Below are positions 1-9,680 of a stretch of DNA of 64,000 nucleotides, piece by piece (position 1 is the stretch's first letter; every line of letters starts with the position of its first letter). The translations under genes were made by a program, and so were the position numbers. The DNA is from Bifidobacterium crudilactis. Its GTDB lineage: Bacteria > Actinomycetota > Actinomycetes > Actinomycetales > Bifidobacteriaceae. The stretch covers positions 124,001-188,000 of the forward strand of contig NZ_JHAL01000002.1 in NCBI RefSeq assembly GCF_000738005.1. Reading direction: 5' to 3'. The notes beneath the pieces are model-generated. The model saw only the letters and a list, made by a program, of their open reading frames with translations. It was not told the origin of the DNA and ran no database searches.

Positions 1-1
1 C

Positions 2-1480
2 CAGCCGAGCTCGCTGGGCGGCATCGGTGACATCTACAACGCCATCGCCCCGTCCCTGACCCTGGGCTGCGGCTCGTACGGCGGCAATTCCGTGTCCGGC
101 AACGTGCAGGCCGTGAACCTGATCAACGTCAAACGCATCGCTCGGAGGAACAACAACATGCAGTGGTTCAAGATTCCCTCGAAGACCTATTTCGAAGCGA
201 ACGCGGTGCGCTACCTGCGCGACATGTACGGCATCCGCAAGGCCGTCATCGTGTGCGACAAGGTCATGGAGCAGCTTGGCATCGTCGACAAGGTCATCGA
301 CCAGCTGCGGGCGCGTCCCGAGCTGGTGACCTTCCGCATCATCGACTACGTCGAGCCGGAGCCCAGCGTGGAGACCGTCGAGCGTGGCGCGAAGATGATG
401 CGCGAGGAGTTCGAGCCCGACACCATCATCGCCGTCGGCGGCGGCAGCCCGATGGACGCCGCGAAGATCATGTGGCTGCTGTACGAACACCCCGAGATCT
501 CCTTCGCCGACGTGCGCGAGAAGTTCTTCGACATCCGCAAGCGGGCCTTCAAGATTCCACCGTTGGGCACCAAGGCCAAGCTGGTGTGCATCCCGACATC
601 GTCCGGCACCGGCTCCGAGGTCACGCCCTTCGCGGTCATCACCGACCACAAGACCGGCTACAAGTACCCCATCACCGATTACGCGCTCACGCCCTCGGTC
701 GCGATCGTTGACCCGGTGCTGGCGCGCACGCAGCCGCGCCGCCTGGCCTCGGACGCCGGCTTCGACGCGCTGACGCACACCTTCGAGGCCTACGCCTCGG
801 TGTACGCCAACGACTTCACTGACGCGATGGCCCTGCACGGCGCGAAGCTCGTGTGGGACAACCTCGACAACGCGGTCAACAGCGAGGACCCAGAGACCAG
901 GAAGGCCGCGCAGGAGAAGATGCACAACGCCGCCACCATGGCCGGCATGGCCTTCGGCTCCGCGTTCCTGGGCATGTGCCACGCGATGGCCCACACCATC
1001 GGCGCTTTGTGTCACATCGCGCACGGACGCACGAACTCCATTCTGCTGCCCTACGTGATTCGCTACAACGCCGAGGTCCCCGAGGAGCCCACGAGCTGGC
1101 CGAAGTACAGCGAGTACATCGCCGCGGAGCGCTATCAGGACATCGCCCGCAACCTCGGTCTCAAGTGCGACACCCCAGAGACCGCCGTCGAGGCCCTGGC
1201 CACCGCGGTGGAGGACTACCGTGACAACCGGCTCGGCATGGACCCCACCTTCCAGGCCGCCGGCGTGGACGAGGAGTACTTCTGGAGCGTTCTCGACCAG
1301 ATCGGCATGCGCGCCTACGAGGACCAGTGCGCACCCGCGAATCCCCGCATCCCCCAAATCGAGGACATGAAGGACATCGCCATCGCCGCCTACTACGGCA
1401 TCACTCAGGAGGCCGCACACGCCAAGCGCGTCGAGCGTGAAGGCGCCGCAGCCACCGAGGAAGCCTCCGAACGCGCCTGA
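2..1480 (+). CDS. adhE: Bifunctional aldehyde-alcohol dehydrogenase, C-terminal part (5' end outside window)
   Basis: The frame is open from base 2, so the gene starts upstream; 492 residues are visible. The first ~25 residues (GGIGDIYN, TLGCGSYGGNS) match the end of the acetaldehyde dehydrogenase half. An iron-dependent alcohol dehydrogenase domain follows, with the NAD-binding GGGSPMDAAK near visible residue 146, GTGSEVTPFAVI, and the metal-ligand histidines in GMCHAMAHTIG and AHGRTNS. By family the protein reduces acetyl-CoA to acetaldehyde and then ethanol, re-oxidising NADH in the cytoplasm during fermentation. It ends 840 bp before rpsJ and is followed by a hairpin, so it is a separate transcription unit. 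Confidence 0.96.
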   Translation, partial: QPSSLGGIGDIYNAIAPSLTLGCGSYGGNSVSGNVQAVNLINVKRIARRNNNMQWFKIPSKTYFEANAVRYLRDMYGIRKAVIVCDKVMEQLGIVDKVIDQLRARPELVTFRIIDYVEPEPSVETVERGAKMMREEFEPDTIIAVGGGSPMDAAKIMWLLYEHPEISFADVREKFFDIRKRAFKIPPLGTKAKLVCIPTSSGTGSEVTPFAVITDHKTGYKYPITDYALTPSVAIVDPVLARTQPRRLASDAGFDALTHTFEAYASVYANDFTDAMALHGAKLVWDNLDNAVNSEDPETRKAAQEKMHNAATMAGMAFGSAFLGMCHAMAHTIGALCHIAHGRTNSILLPYVIRYNAEVPEEPTSWPKYSEYIAAERYQDIARNLGLKCDTPETAVEALATAVEDYRDNRLGMDPTFQAAGVDEEYFWSVLDQIGMRAYEDQCAPANPRIPQIEDMKDIAIAAYYGITQEAAHAKRVEREGAAATEEASERA

Positions 1481-1498
1481 CGCCACCGGAATCACGCC

Positions 1499-1532
1499 AG
1501 GTCGCGCGCGATCATCGCATCGCGCGCGACCT
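1499..1532 (+). terminator. GC-rich hairpin after adhE
   Basis: A perfect 14-bp inverted repeat (AGGTCGCGCGCGAT and its complement) with a 6-base loop starts 19 bases after the adhE stop. It has no long U tract, so it is a probable terminator or 3'-end stabiliser rather than a textbook one. Confidence 0.6.
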
Positions 1533-1564
1533 TCGCATGCTTGGTGGCAGTGGGGCTAAATTCC

Positions 1565-1633
1565 ATAACTGCACTAAAAGGACAGCAATATGGTGATATT
1601 TTCTCCGAAAAGCTGTCCTTTTAGTGCAGTTAT
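1565..1633. repeat. Family A palindrome, copy 1
   Basis: The arms read ATAACTGCACTAAAAGGACAGC and its complement, with about 25 bases between them (CAATATGGTGAT... type, subfamily A2). Downstream it shares the flank TATCGTATTTGGTCCTTA with copy 6. It lies after adhE. Confidence 0.9.
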
Positions 1634-1639
1634 CGTATT

Positions 1640-2065
1640 TGGTCCTTATAGGCTGAACCGTTAAACACACAGCCCAGTGGGCTGTGTGTAGGCGAAGTGA
1701 GCGCCCGCAAAGGGCGCGAAGAATCGCTGAAAGCGATTGATCAGCGAGGTGTAAACGAAACCGTCATGATAAGCGTTGGAGGCGAAGTGAGTGCCCGCAA
1801 AGGGCGCGAAGGGCTTGATATAAGTACGGCATCCGGGCGACACGCCCGCTGAGCCGTTATGCACGCAGCCCGGTGGGCTGTGTGTAGGCGAAGTGAGCGC
1901 CCGCAAAGGGCGCGAAGGGCTGAAATCAGTACGGCATCCGGGCGACACGCCCGCTGAGCCGTTATGCACGCAGCCCGGTGGGCTGTGTGTAGGCGAAGTG
2001 AGCGCCCGCAAAGGGCGCGAAGGGCTGAAATCAGTACGGCATCCGGGCGACACGCCCGGATTCTT
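1640..2065. repeat. Family D hairpin array, first locus
   Basis: Four copies of a module beginning GGCGAAGTGAGCGCCCGC start at about 1691, 1781, 1887 and 1992. The last two lie in units about 105 bp apart that are identical over about 93 bp. The array is made of short palindromes: ACACACAGCCCA/TGGGCTGTGTGT, GCGCCC/GGGCGC, AATCGCT/AGCGATT, CGGGCG/CGCCCG. They are separated by CTGAGCCGTTA-type words. The same words recur at 59.1-59.4 kb. Open frames across it are produced by the repeats and are not genes. Confidence 0.85.
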
Positions 2066-2095
2066 CTAGGCCCCCCATGTGCTTTAATAGAGAAG

Positions 2096-2124
2096 TTGCC
2101 TGTTTTGGGCTCGCACTTTGTAAT
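2096..2124 (+). promoter_or_regulatory. Possible S10 operon promoter
   Basis: TTGCCT, 17 bases, TGTAAT (overlapping TAATTA) in an AT-rich patch about 200 bp upstream of rpsJ. This would give a long 5' leader (about 2130-2320), which is common for ribosomal operons. No known leader motif was recognised. This is inference from the box match only. Confidence 0.35.
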
Positions 2125-2320
2125 TAAAAAAGCGAGCGCGGCACAAGGAGCGTTGTAAATCAACTTGCAGCTTTTCTTGCATGGCCGTGCATTGATGTGG
2201 TCGGTTCGACGGACCAGCACCCGTAATTGGGTGTGATTCCCGAATAACCGCCTTGCATGAATGCCCTCTAGGAACAGGCTGGTAAACAGTATCTAAATCG
2301 CTAGGAAAGGGCGGACGGCA

Positions 2321-2629
2321 ATGGCGGGACAGAAAATCCGCATCAGGCTTAAGTCCTATGACCATGAGGTCATCGACCAGTCGGCGAAGAAAATCGTCGA
2401 GACGGTGACGAACGCGGGAGCAACTGTTGTTGGCCCGGTTCCTCTGCCGACGGAGAAGAACGTGTTCTGTGTTATCCGTTCTCCCCATAAATACAAGGAT
2501 TCCCGCGAGCATTTCGAGATGCGTACACATAAGCGTCTCATTGATATCGTCGATCCCACACCTAAGGCTGTGGATTCTTTGATGCATATCGACTTGCCTG
2601 CGGATGTCAACATCGAAATCAAGCTCTAG
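2321..2629 (+). CDS. rpsJ: 30S ribosomal protein S10 (uS10, NusE)
   Basis: 102 residues, the full usual length, with the hallmarks [15 protein letters not shown] and [20 protein letters not shown]. It sits in the 30S head and also acts as NusE in transcription antitermination. It is the first gene of the S10 operon. The ATG follows a GGAAAGGGCGGA ribosome-binding region. rplC follows after 16 bases. Confidence 0.97.
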   Translation: MAGQKIRIRLKSYDHEVIDQSAKKIVETVTNAGATVVGPVPLPTEKNVFCVIRSPHKYKDSREHFEMRTHKRLIDIVDPTPKAVDSLMHIDLPADVNIEIKL

Positions 2630-2645
2630 AGGGGAGGGAACCATC

Positions 2646-3299
2646 ATGACTTCACAGAAGACAGAACGCACCGCGCTGCTCGGCAAGAAGCTGGGCATGT
2701 CGCAGGTCTGGGATGAGAATGGTTTCTTCGTCCCTGTGACGCTGGTGGATGTGTCCACCAACGTTGTCACCGCGGTGAAGACCGAAGAGACTGACGGTTA
2801 CCAGGCGGTACAGATCGGCTACGGCCAGATCGACCCCACCAAGGTCACCAAGCCTCTTGCAGGTCATTTCGCCAAGGCCGGTGTCACTCCTCGTCGTCAT
2901 CTCGTCGAGGTTCGCACCGACACCACCGGTTCATTCGAGCCCGGCCAGGAACTGACCGTCGAGCTGCTCCCTGAGGGAACAGAAGTCGACGTAACCGGAA
3001 CCACCAAGGGCAAGGGCTTCGCCGGAACCATCAAGCGTTGGGGCTTCAAGTCCTACCGTCGTACACACGGTTCGCACAAAAACGAGCGTCGTCCCGGTTC
3101 AGTCGGGGCATGCGCAACGCCAGGCCGCATCCTCAAGGGGAAGCGCATGGCCGGTCGTATGGGTAACGACACCGCCACCGTGCAGAACCTGGTCATTGTT
3201 TCGGCTGACGCCGAGAGCGGCATACTCGCTATCAAGGGCGCTGTACCAGGGCCTGCAGGTAGCATCGTGGTCGTCCGTTCAGCAGTGAAGGGAGCCTGA
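2646..3299 (+). CDS. rplC: 50S ribosomal protein L3 (uL3)
   Basis: 217 residues. ATG 2646 is chosen ([18 protein letters not shown]) because AGAGGGGAGGGAA lies just before it; the ATG at 2604 lies inside rpsJ. The family signature is visible around residues 120-175 ([46 protein letters not shown]). L3 reaches into the peptidyl transferase centre and helps start 50S assembly. rplD follows after 5 bases. Confidence 0.97.
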   Translation: MTSQKTERTALLGKKLGMSQVWDENGFFVPVTLVDVSTNVVTAVKTEETDGYQAVQIGYGQIDPTKVTKPLAGHFAKAGVTPRRHLVEVRTDTTGSFEPGQELTVELLPEGTEVDVTGTTKGKGFAGTIKRWGFKSYRRTHGSHKNERRPGSVGACATPGRILKGKRMAGRMGNDTATVQNLVIVSADAESGILAIKGAVPGPAGSIVVVRSAVKGA

Positions 3300-3304
3300 T
3301 TTTC

Positions 3305-3994
3305 ATGGCAAGCAAAACTGAGAACGTCACAGTTCTGAACGTCACTGACGCCAAGGGTGCCTCCGCAGGTTCTGTGGATGTTCCCGAAGATATCTTCGGC
3401 ATCGCTTCCGAAGACATTCAGGCTCACATTCCGCTGGTGCACCAGGTTGTTGTGGCTCAGTTGGCCGCTGCACGCCAGGGCACTCACTCGGTACGCACCC
3501 GCTCCACCATCTCCGGTGGCGGCAGGAAGCCATGGAAGCAGAAGGGCACGGGTCGTGCTCGTCAGGGCTCCATTCGCTCTCCTCAGTGGGCTGGCGGCGC
3601 TGTCGTTCACGGGCCTCAGCCACGTGACTACAGCCAGCGCACCCCGAAGAAGATGAAGGCAGCAGCACTGCGTTACGTGATTTCTGATCGCGCCAATGCG
3701 GGTCGTGTGCACGTCGTCGACTTCGGCATTGCTGACAAGCCTTCGACCAAGACGGCCAATGCCGTGTTGCTCCAGGTTGCCGAGAACCGTTTCTCAACCG
3801 TTGTCCTTTCACGCGAGAACGTGAACGAGTGGCTTTCCGTAAGGAACATCCCCACCGTACATGTAATCTTCGCCGATCAGCTCAACACGTATGACGTGGT
3901 GACAGCCGAGGATCTCGTTTTCTCCAAGGAAGGCCTTGCTGCTTTCGTTGAGGCGAAGACCGGTTCCAAGACCGAATCCGCTAAGGAGGCCTGA
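3305..3994 (+). CDS. rplD: 50S ribosomal protein L4 (uL4)
   Basis: 229 residues. The extended loop that lines the exit tunnel is clear ([35 protein letters not shown]) near residues 65-95. The start is ATG 3305, after the AAGGGAG that overlaps the end of rplC. In enterobacteria L4 represses its own operon; nothing here shows whether that holds. rplW follows after 5 bases. Confidence 0.97.
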   Translation: MASKTENVTVLNVTDAKGASAGSVDVPEDIFGIASEDIQAHIPLVHQVVVAQLAAARQGTHSVRTRSTISGGGRKPWKQKGTGRARQGSIRSPQWAGGAVVHGPQPRDYSQRTPKKMKAAALRYVISDRANAGRVHVVDFGIADKPSTKTANAVLLQVAENRFSTVVLSRENVNEWLSVRNIPTVHVIFADQLNTYDVVTAEDLVFSKEGLAAFVEAKTGSKTESAKEA

Positions 3995-3999
3995 TTTCC

Positions 4000-4296
4000 A
4001 TGTCAGCTATCCACAAGCCATTGCACGATGTCATCATCAAGCCAGTAGTTTCTGAGAAGAGCTATGCAGGATCTGACCGCGGCCAGTACACCTTCGTGGT
4101 GGCCCCGACCGCAAACAAGGTTCAGATCAAGCAGGCGATTGAGCAGATCTTCAACGTCAAGGTGACGAACGTCAACACCCTTAACCGCGCCGGCAAGCGT
4201 CAGCGCACTCGTACCGGTTTCGGCCAGCGTGTTTCTCAGAAGCGCGCAATCGTGACCGTTGCCGAGGGTCAGACCATCGACATCTTCGGCAACTGA
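4000..4296 (+). CDS. rplW: 50S ribosomal protein L23 (uL23)
   Basis: 98 residues, the usual length, with [14 protein letters not shown] at the start and [20 protein letters not shown] in the extended loop. L23 lies at the tunnel exit and docks trigger factor and SRP. The preceding rplD end supplies CTAAGGAGG as its ribosome-binding site. Confidence 0.97.
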   Translation: MSAIHKPLHDVIIKPVVSEKSYAGSDRGQYTFVVAPTANKVQIKQAIEQIFNVKVTNVNTLNRAGKRQRTRTGFGQRVSQKRAIVTVAEGQTIDIFGN

Positions 4297-4329
4297 AGGC
4301 TAGCCGAGAAAGTTAGGAAGAACTAGATT

Positions 4330-5160
4330 ATGGCTATCCGCACATACAAGCCGACGACCGCTGGTCGTCGCAACGCCTCGGTCTCGGATTTCGCTGAGAT
4401 CACGCGTTCAACGCCTGAGAAGTCGCTGCTGAGGAAGCTCAGCAAGACCGGCGGGCGCAATTCATACGGGCGTATCACCAGCCGCCATCGCGGTGGCGGT
4501 CACAAGCGTCAGTACCGCTTGATTGATTTCAAGCGTTGGGACAAGGACGGCGTGCCAGCAAAGGTTGCTCATATCGAATATGACCCCAACCGTTCTGCTC
4601 GTATCGCACTGCTGCACTTCGCAGATGGTGAGAAGCGTTACATCGTCGCTCCTGAAGGCATTCATCAGGGTGATGTCATCGAGACCGGTGCCCAGGCTGA
4701 TATCAAGCCCGGCAACAACCTGCCTCTGCGCAACATCCCGACTGGTACCGTCGTTCACGCCATCGAGCTTCGTCCTTTGGGCGGCGCGAAGATCGCTCGT
4801 TCAGCAGGCGCAGCAGTTCAGCTGGTCGCCAAGGATGGTGCTTTCGCTCAGCTGCGTATGCCCTCCGGCGAAATCAGGAACGTCGATGCCCGTTGCCGTG
4901 CAACGGTTGGCGAGGTCGGCAACTCCGATCACGCGAATCTTCAGCTCGGTAAGGCCGGACGTGCTCGCTGGGTAGGCAAGCGCCCGATCACCCGTGGTGA
5001 GTCCATGAACCCTGTCGACCATCCACATGGTGGCCGTACACGCGGTGGTAAGCCACCTGTGTCTCCTTGGGGTAAGGGTGAGGTTCGTACTCGTCATCCA
5101 AAGAAGGCTTCGAACAAGATGATTGTTCGTCGTCGTCCCAATGGCAAGAACCGCAAGTAA
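4330..5160 (+). CDS. rplB: 50S ribosomal protein L2 (uL2)
   Basis: 276 residues. The highly conserved C-terminal block [20 protein letters not shown] is present; its histidine is linked to peptidyl transferase activity in this family. Two beta-barrel RNA-binding regions precede it. The start is ATG 4330 after TAGGAAGAA. rpsS follows after 15 bases. Confidence 0.97.
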   Translation: MAIRTYKPTTAGRRNASVSDFAEITRSTPEKSLLRKLSKTGGRNSYGRITSRHRGGGHKRQYRLIDFKRWDKDGVPAKVAHIEYDPNRSARIALLHFADGEKRYIVAPEGIHQGDVIETGAQADIKPGNNLPLRNIPTGTVVHAIELRPLGGAKIARSAGAAVQLVAKDGAFAQLRMPSGEIRNVDARCRATVGEVGNSDHANLQLGKAGRARWVGKRPITRGESMNPVDHPHGGRTRGGKPPVSPWGKGEVRTRHPKKASNKMIVRRRPNGKNRK

Positions 5161-5175
5161 GGGAGTTTCGGAAAG

Positions 5176-5454
5176 ATGACTCGTAGCATCAAGAAGGGCC
5201 CATTCGTTGACGCCCACTTGCAGAAGAAAGTCGACGATCAGAACGAGAAGGGCACGAAGAATGTCATCAAGACATGGTCGCGTCGTTCGATGATCACACC
5301 TGACTTCATTGGGCACACCTTCGCTGTCCATGATGGTCGCAAGCATGTGCCGGTGTTCGTCACCGAGTCCATGGTTGGCCACAAGCTCGGGGAGTTCGCC
5401 CCTACACGTACCTTCAAGGGTCACGTGAAGGATGACAAGAAAGCACGCCGCTGA
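5176..5454 (+). CDS. rpsS: 30S ribosomal protein S19 (uS19)
   Basis: 92 residues with [31 protein letters not shown] and [16 protein letters not shown], all diagnostic. It forms a complex with S13 in the 30S head and contacts A-site tRNA. The start is ATG 5176 after GGGAG. Confidence 0.97.
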   Translation: MTRSIKKGPFVDAHLQKKVDDQNEKGTKNVIKTWSRRSMITPDFIGHTFAVHDGRKHVPVFVTESMVGHKLGEFAPTRTFKGHVKDDKKARR

Positions 5455-5475
5455 GGCGAGGAAGAGTAGAGACAC

Positions 5476-5835
5476 ATGGAAGCTAAAGCTATCGCTCGTC
5501 ACGTACGCGTGACGCCGCGCAAGGCTCGCCGCGTCGTCAACCTCATCCGAGGCAAGCAGGCGACCGAGGCGGTTACCGTTCTCAAGTTCGCTCCTCAGGA
5601 TGCGGCTGTTCCCGTTCGCAAGGTTCTCGAAAGCGCCATTGCCAATGCCCGCGTCAAGGCGGACAAAGCCAATGAGCCTTTCCGCGAGAATGACCTTGTG
5701 GTCAGGGAGACATTCGTGGACGAGGGAGTAACCCTCAAGCGTTTCAGGGCTCGTGCCCAGGGACGTGCGGCGCGCATCAACAAGCGCACCAGCCACATCA
5801 CAGTCATTGTCGCCGATAAGGAAGGAGCCCGATAA
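5476..5835 (+). CDS. rplV: 50S ribosomal protein L22 (uL22)
   Basis: 119 residues with [21 protein letters not shown] at the N-terminus and the hairpin tip [20 protein letters not shown] that lines the exit tunnel. The stop codon overlaps the rpsC start by one base (TAATG), so the two are probably translationally coupled. Confidence 0.97.
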   Translation: MEAKAIARHVRVTPRKARRVVNLIRGKQATEAVTVLKFAPQDAAVPVRKVLESAIANARVKADKANEPFRENDLVVRETFVDEGVTLKRFRARAQGRAARINKRTSHITVIVADKEGAR

Positions 5836-6647
5836 TGGGACAGAAGATTAACCCCTTCGGGTACCGCCTCGGCATCACCGAGGATCACCGCAGCAAGTGG
5901 TTCTCCGATTCCAACAAGTCCGGTGAGCGTTACCGTGACTTCGTGCTGGAGGATGACAAGATCCGCAAGGCTATGAACAAGGATCTTGAGCGTGCAGGCG
6001 TATCCCGCATCATCATCGAGCGTACGAGGGATCGTGTGCGCGTGGACATCCACACCGCACGTCCGGGCATCGTCATTGGTCGCCGTGGTGCAGAAGCGGA
6101 GCGCGTTCGCGCGAAGCTCGAGAAGATGACGGGCAAGCAGGTCCAGCTCAACATCTTCGAAGTGAAGAACGCCACGATTGACGCTCAGTTGGTTGCTCAG
6201 GGAATTGCCGAGCAGTTGACCAACCGAGTGACTTTCCGCCGTGCAATGCGCAAGGCTCAGCAGGATGCCATGCGTGCAGGCGCCAAGGGTATCCGTATCA
6301 AGCTCGCCGGTCGTCTCGGCGGAGCCGAAATGAGCCGTTCGGAGTTTTACCGCGAGGGACGCGTTCCTCTGCAGACTCTCCGTGCACTCATTGATTACGG
6401 TTTCTTTGAAGCTCGTACCACGTACGGCCGCATCGGCGTCAAGGTATGGATTTACAAGGGTGACATGACCGAGCGCGAGTTCGAAGAGCAGCAGGCGCAA
6501 CAGGGTGGCCGTCAGGGCCGTCGTGGTTCAGATCGCAGGCCGCGCAGAGGCTCACGTCCAGCAGAAGCTCAGTCTCAGCAGAGCGCGCCCAAGGGTGCAG
6601 CCACTGCAACCGAGTCGGCTCCTGCCGCAACGGAAGCAAAGGAGTGA
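5835..6647 (+). CDS. rpsC: 30S ribosomal protein S3 (uS3) with extended C-terminus
   Basis: 270 residues. The KH RNA-binding motif is [20 protein letters not shown] near residue 75, followed by the S3 C-terminal domain up to about residue 211. Residues ~212-270 are a low-complexity tail rich in Gln, Arg, Ala and Ser, longer than in typical S3 (~210-230). S3 guards the mRNA entry site and has helicase activity with S4 and S5. It starts one base inside the rplV stop. Confidence 0.97.
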   Translation: MGQKINPFGYRLGITEDHRSKWFSDSNKSGERYRDFVLEDDKIRKAMNKDLERAGVSRIIIERTRDRVRVDIHTARPGIVIGRRGAEAERVRAKLEKMTGKQVQLNIFEVKNATIDAQLVAQGIAEQLTNRVTFRRAMRKAQQDAMRAGAKGIRIKLAGRLGGAEMSRSEFYREGRVPLQTLRALIDYGFFEARTTYGRIGVKVWIYKGDMTEREFEEQQAQQGGRQGRRGSDRRPRRGSRPAEAQSQQSAPKGAATATESAPAATEAKE

Positions 6648-6651
6648 GCGG

Positions 6652-7071
6652 ATGCTTATCCCAAAGAGGACTAAATACCGCAAGCAGCATCGTCCTACAC
6701 GTAGAGGCATGTCCAAGGGTGGCACCGAAATCGCTTTCGGCGATTACGGCATCCAGGCTCTGGCTCCCGCGTATGTGACCAACCGTCAGATCGAGGCGGC
6801 TCGTATCGCCATGACCCGCTACATCAAGCGTGGCGGTCGTGTGTGGATCACGATCTTCCCTGATCGTCCGTTGACCAAGCACGCTCTCGGCGCCCGAATG
6901 GGTTCCGGTAAGGGTGCTCCAGAGTTCTGGGTGGCGAATATCCATCCAGGCCGCGTAATGTTCGAGATCGGTGGCGTCACCGATGATATCGCTCGTGAGG
7001 CGCTGCGTCGTGCAATCGACAAGCTCCCCATGAAGTGCAGGATTATCGCACGTGAAGGCGGTGACATCTGA
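6652..7071 (+). CDS. rplP: 50S ribosomal protein L16 (uL16)
   Basis: 139 residues from ATG 6652 ([14 protein letters not shown]), the exact family length; the ATG lies 4 bases after the rpsC stop with AAAGGAGTGAGCGG before it. Diagnostic blocks are [35 protein letters not shown] and [11 protein letters not shown]16 binds near the A site and completes the late 50S. Its stop overlaps the rpmC start (TGATG). Confidence 0.97.
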   Translation: MLIPKRTKYRKQHRPTRRGMSKGGTEIAFGDYGIQALAPAYVTNRQIEAARIAMTRYIKRGGRVWITIFPDRPLTKHALGARMGSGKGAPEFWVANIHPGRVMFEIGGVTDDIAREALRRAIDKLPMKCRIIAREGGDI

Positions 7072-7337
7072 TGTCAGTCGGAACAGCAGAATACACAATC
7101 AAGAATCTTGGCGAGAAGACCAACGTGGAGATTGAGGACTTCCTGAAGAAGTCCAAGGAGGAGCTGTTCAACCTCCGTTTCCAGTCGGCCACCAGTCAGC
7201 TCGACAACTCTGCACGTTTGAAGGCAGTGAAGCGTGACATCGCCAGGATGTACACCATTCTGCGCGAACGCGAACTGGGCATCAGCCCGGAGCCGGAAGC
7301 TGCAGAGTCCAAAACCAGCGAAGCTGAGGAGAAGTAA
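7071..7337 (+). CDS. rpmC: 50S ribosomal protein L29 (uL29)
   Basis: 88 residues. The two-helix L29 core lies at residues ~15-70 ([45 protein letters not shown], read in segments). An acidic tail ([16 protein letters not shown]) follows, as in other actinobacteria. It lies beside the tunnel exit. rpsQ starts 2 bases after the stop. Confidence 0.95.
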   Translation: MSVGTAEYTIKNLGEKTNVEIEDFLKKSKEELFNLRFQSATSQLDNSARLKAVKRDIARMYTILRERELGISPEPEAAESKTSEAEEK

Positions 7338-7339
7338 GC

Positions 7340-7606
7340 ATGGCTGAGAAGCAAGAGCGCAACTTCCGCAAGGTTCGTCGTGGATACGTGGTGTCCGAAA
7401 AAGCGGACAAGACGGTCACGGTAGAACTCGAGCAGCGTTCGACCCACCCTCTGTATGGCAAGGTCGTCCGTTCAAATCGCACGGTCAAGGTTCATGACGA
7501 GCAAAACGCGGCGCATGTTGGCGACCTCGTGAGTATCATGGAAACTCGGCCCCTGAGCAAGACCAAGCGTTGGCGCCTCGAATCCATTGTGGAGCGCGCT
7601 AAGTAA
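7340..7606 (+). CDS. rpsQ: 30S ribosomal protein S17 (uS17)
   Basis: 88 residues with the OB-fold motifs [36 protein letters not shown] and [18 protein letters not shown]17 is a primary 16S rRNA binder. It is the last gene before a 112-base gap that holds a strong hairpin, which fits the classic S10/spc operon boundary. Confidence 0.96.
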   Translation: MAEKQERNFRKVRRGYVVSEKADKTVTVELEQRSTHPLYGKVVRSNRTVKVHDEQNAAHVGDLVSIMETRPLSKTKRWRLESIVERAK

Positions 7607-7629
7607 ACAAGTTCGGCAAGGCTCCGCAT

Positions 7630-7686
7630 ACACCCGGATGGTGCGTAGTAATCCCTTTGGGGGAGGATGGCGCACCATCCGAGTGT
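7630..7686 (+). promoter_or_regulatory. Long stem-loop at the S10/spc boundary
   Basis: CGGATGGTGCG (7635-7645) pairs perfectly with CGCACCATCCG (7671-7681). The stem extends by ACAC/GTGT after one mismatch, with a 25-base loop. It lies between rpsQ and rplN. It could be an attenuator, a protein-binding leader or an RNA-processing site. There is no U tract, so simple termination is less likely. Confidence 0.55.
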
Positions 7687-7718
7687 GTGGGGAGAACCAG
7701 CTCGGCTAAGGAGAATCA

Positions 7719-8087
7719 ATGATTCAGCAGGAATCGCGGCTTCATGTCGCCGACAACACGGGTGCCAAGGAGATCTTGGCCATCCGAGTGCTCGGCGGAT
7801 CGAAGCGACGCTATGCCGGCATTGGCGATGTGATCGTCGCCTCCGTCAAGGATGCAATCCCCGGCGGGTCGGTCAAGAAGGGCGAGGTGGTCAAGGCCGT
7901 CGTCGTCCGTACAGTAAAGGAACACCGTCGTAACGATGGTTCCTACATCAAGTTTGATGAGAATGCGGCCGTCATTCTCGGCTCCGGTCGTGAGCCGAAG
8001 GGCACTCGTATTTTCGGACCGGTCGGTCGTGAACTGCGTGACAAGCGCTTCATGAAGATCGTGTCTCTCGCACCGGAGGTGATCTGA
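7719..8087 (+). CDS. rplN: 50S ribosomal protein L14 (uL14)
   Basis: 122 residues, exactly the family length, starting [18 protein letters not shown] and containing [20 protein letters not shown] and [14 protein letters not shown]14 forms intersubunit bridge B8. ATG 7719 follows AAGGAG. It is the first gene of the spc part of the cluster and is followed after one base by rplX. Confidence 0.97.
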   Translation: MIQQESRLHVADNTGAKEILAIRVLGGSKRRYAGIGDVIVASVKDAIPGGSVKKGEVVKAVVVRTVKEHRRNDGSYIKFDENAAVILGSGREPKGTRIFGPVGRELRDKRFMKIVSLAPEVI

Positions 8088-8088
8088 G

Positions 8089-8424
8089 ATGGTAGCCAAG
8101 ATCAGAAAAGGCGATCAGGTCAAGGTCATCCGTGGCAAGGATCGCGGCAAGGAAGGCACTGTGTCCAGCGTGCTCTCCAACGACCGTCTGATTGTCGAGG
8201 GTGTGCAGATTGTTAAGAAGCATGTGCGTGCTACCCAGCAGGGTCAGCAGTCGGGAATCGTCTCCGTCGAGGCTCCGATTCACCGTTCGAACGTGATGCT
8301 TGTCGATCCCGAGACGAAAGCGCCTACCCGCGTGGGCGTGACCGTGAAGGAAGAGGCTCGCGATGGCAAGGTCAAGACCGTGCGTGTTCGCGTAGCCAAG
8401 AAATCAGGCAAGGAGCTGGCATGA
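8089..8424 (+). CDS. rplX: 50S ribosomal protein L24 (uL24)
   Basis: 111 residues with the KOW motif [19 protein letters not shown] at residues ~7-25. L24 is one of the two assembly initiators of the 50S. Its stop overlaps the rplE ATG (ATGA), indicating translational coupling. Confidence 0.97.
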   Translation: MVAKIRKGDQVKVIRGKDRGKEGTVSSVLSNDRLIVEGVQIVKKHVRATQQGQQSGIVSVEAPIHRSNVMLVDPETKAPTRVGVTVKEEARDGKVKTVRVRVAKKSGKELA

Positions 8425-8993
8425 GTGACACTACAGTTGAAGCACCTGCTCTCCCACGTTTGAAGCAGCAATACAACGATCAGATCGTAGCCGAGCTGGA
8501 GAAGGAATTCTCCTACTCTAACCCGATGCAGGTCGCTCGTATCGAGAAGGTCGTGGTCTCCATGGGTGTTGGCGCCGCGGCTCGCGACTCCAAGCTTATC
8601 GAGGGCGCAATCACGGATCTCACCAAGATCACCGGTCAGAAGCCGAAGGTCACCAAGGCCAAGAAGTCGGTCGCACAGTTCCATCTGCGTGAAGGTCAGG
8701 CCATTGGCGCGTACGTCACACTTCGTGGCGACCGCATGTGGGAGTTCCTGGATCGTCTGCTAAACCTGGCTCTGCCCCGTATCCGCGATTTCCGCGGCAT
8801 CGACGGCAAGCAGTTCGACGGCAACGGCAACTACAACTTCGGTCTTACGGAACAGTCGATGTTCCATGAGATCGACCCTGATGAGATTGATCACCAGCGC
8901 GGTATGGATATCACCGTGGTGACCAGCACCAAGGATGACCAGGAAGCTCGCGTGCTGTTGAAGCACCTCGGCTTCCCTTTCAAGGAGAACTGA
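8421..8993 (+). CDS. rplE: 50S ribosomal protein L5 (uL5)
   Basis: 190 residues. Diagnostic stretches include [58 protein letters not shown] and [18 protein letters not shown]5 binds 5S rRNA in the central protuberance. The N-terminus is about 10 residues longer than in E. coli. rpsZ follows after one base. Confidence 0.97.
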   Translation: MSDTTVEAPALPRLKQQYNDQIVAELEKEFSYSNPMQVARIEKVVVSMGVGAAARDSKLIEGAITDLTKITGQKPKVTKAKKSVAQFHLREGQAIGAYVTLRGDRMWEFLDRLLNLALPRIRDFRGIDGKQFDGNGNYNFGLTEQSMFHEIDPDEIDHQRGMDITVVTSTKDDQEARVLLKHLGFPFKEN

Positions 8994-8994
8994 T

Positions 8995-9180
8995 ATGGCG
9001 AAAACCGCTCTGAAGAACAAAGCGGCCGCAAAGCCGAAGTTCAAGGTACGTGGCTACACGCGCTGCGAGGTCTGCGGTCGTCCTCATTCCGTATACCGCA
9101 AGTTCGGCTTGTGCCGCGTTTGCCTTCGCGAGAAGGCCCACCGTGGCGAACTGCCCGGCGTTACGAAGTCCAGTTGGTAA
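8995..9180 (+). CDS. rpsZ: 30S ribosomal protein S14, zinc-binding short type (uS14)
   Basis: 61 residues, the type Z length. Cysteines 24, 27, 40 and 43 form two CxxC knuckles (CEVC, CRVC) that bind one zinc ion. A zinc-free long S14 is often encoded elsewhere in such genomes for zinc starvation; none is seen here. The start is ATG 8995 after AAGGAGA. Confidence 0.97.
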   Translation: MAKTALKNKAAAKPKFKVRGYTRCEVCGRPHSVYRKFGLCRVCLREKAHRGELPGVTKSSW

Positions 9181-9265
9181 AGATCGACGCTGAAGGTCCG
9201 CGGTTCGAGCACTGAGTGCAGTGTGAGAGCGGCGGAAACCACCGCGAGGAAGGGCACAAGCCCAC

Positions 9266-9664
9266 ATGACAATGACAGATCCTATTGCAGACATGCTGAC
9301 GCGTCTGCGTAATGCGAGTGCGGCAAAACACGAGACCGTGGATATGCCGTATTCCAAATTCAAAGCGAATATCGCACAGATTCTCAAGCGCGAAGGCTTC
9401 ATCACTGACTTCTCCTCAAAAGAGGCGAAGGTCGGTCAGACTCTTGAACTGACCTTGAAGTATGGAGCACACGGAGAGCAGAGCATTCAGGGCATCAAGC
9501 GTGTCTCGAAGCCTGGTCTGCGTCGCTACGCGAAGTCTGATTCGCTGCCAATGCCTCTTGGAGGCCTTGGTATCGCTATTATCTCGACCAGTGCGGGATT
9601 GTTGACCCAAAAAGAGTGCCTCGACCGAGGCATCGGCGGCGAAATCGTCGCCTACGTGTGGTGA
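9266..9664 (+). CDS. rpsH: 30S ribosomal protein S8 (uS8)
   Basis: 132 residues with [14 protein letters not shown] and the C-terminal [20 protein letters not shown]. The second ATG (9272) is also possible; 9266 is chosen because it lies closer to GAGGAAGGG. S8 organises the 16S central domain and in enterobacteria represses the spc operon. The 85-base gap before it contains no recognised signal. Confidence 0.96.
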   Translation: MTMTDPIADMLTRLRNASAAKHETVDMPYSKFKANIAQILKREGFITDFSSKEAKVGQTLELTLKYGAHGEQSIQGIKRVSKPGLRRYAKSDSLPMPLGGLGIAIISTSAGLLTQKECLDRGIGGEIVAYVW

Positions 9665-9680
9665 GAAAGGAGAGCTGAAC

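Noticed and set aside
1691..2060. Possible CRISPR array
   Set aside because: Repeats are ~90-106 bp apart, contain no unique spacers of regular length, and no cas genes are nearby.
1661..2220. Open frames of 130 and 159 codons across the tandem hairpin array
   Set aside because: The repeated protein sequence only reflects the 105-bp DNA repeats; there is no start signal.
4801..6500. Two long minus-strand frames (331 and 301 codons) opposite rplB-rpsC
   Set aside because: Both lie fully antisense to essential ribosomal genes and show no domain.
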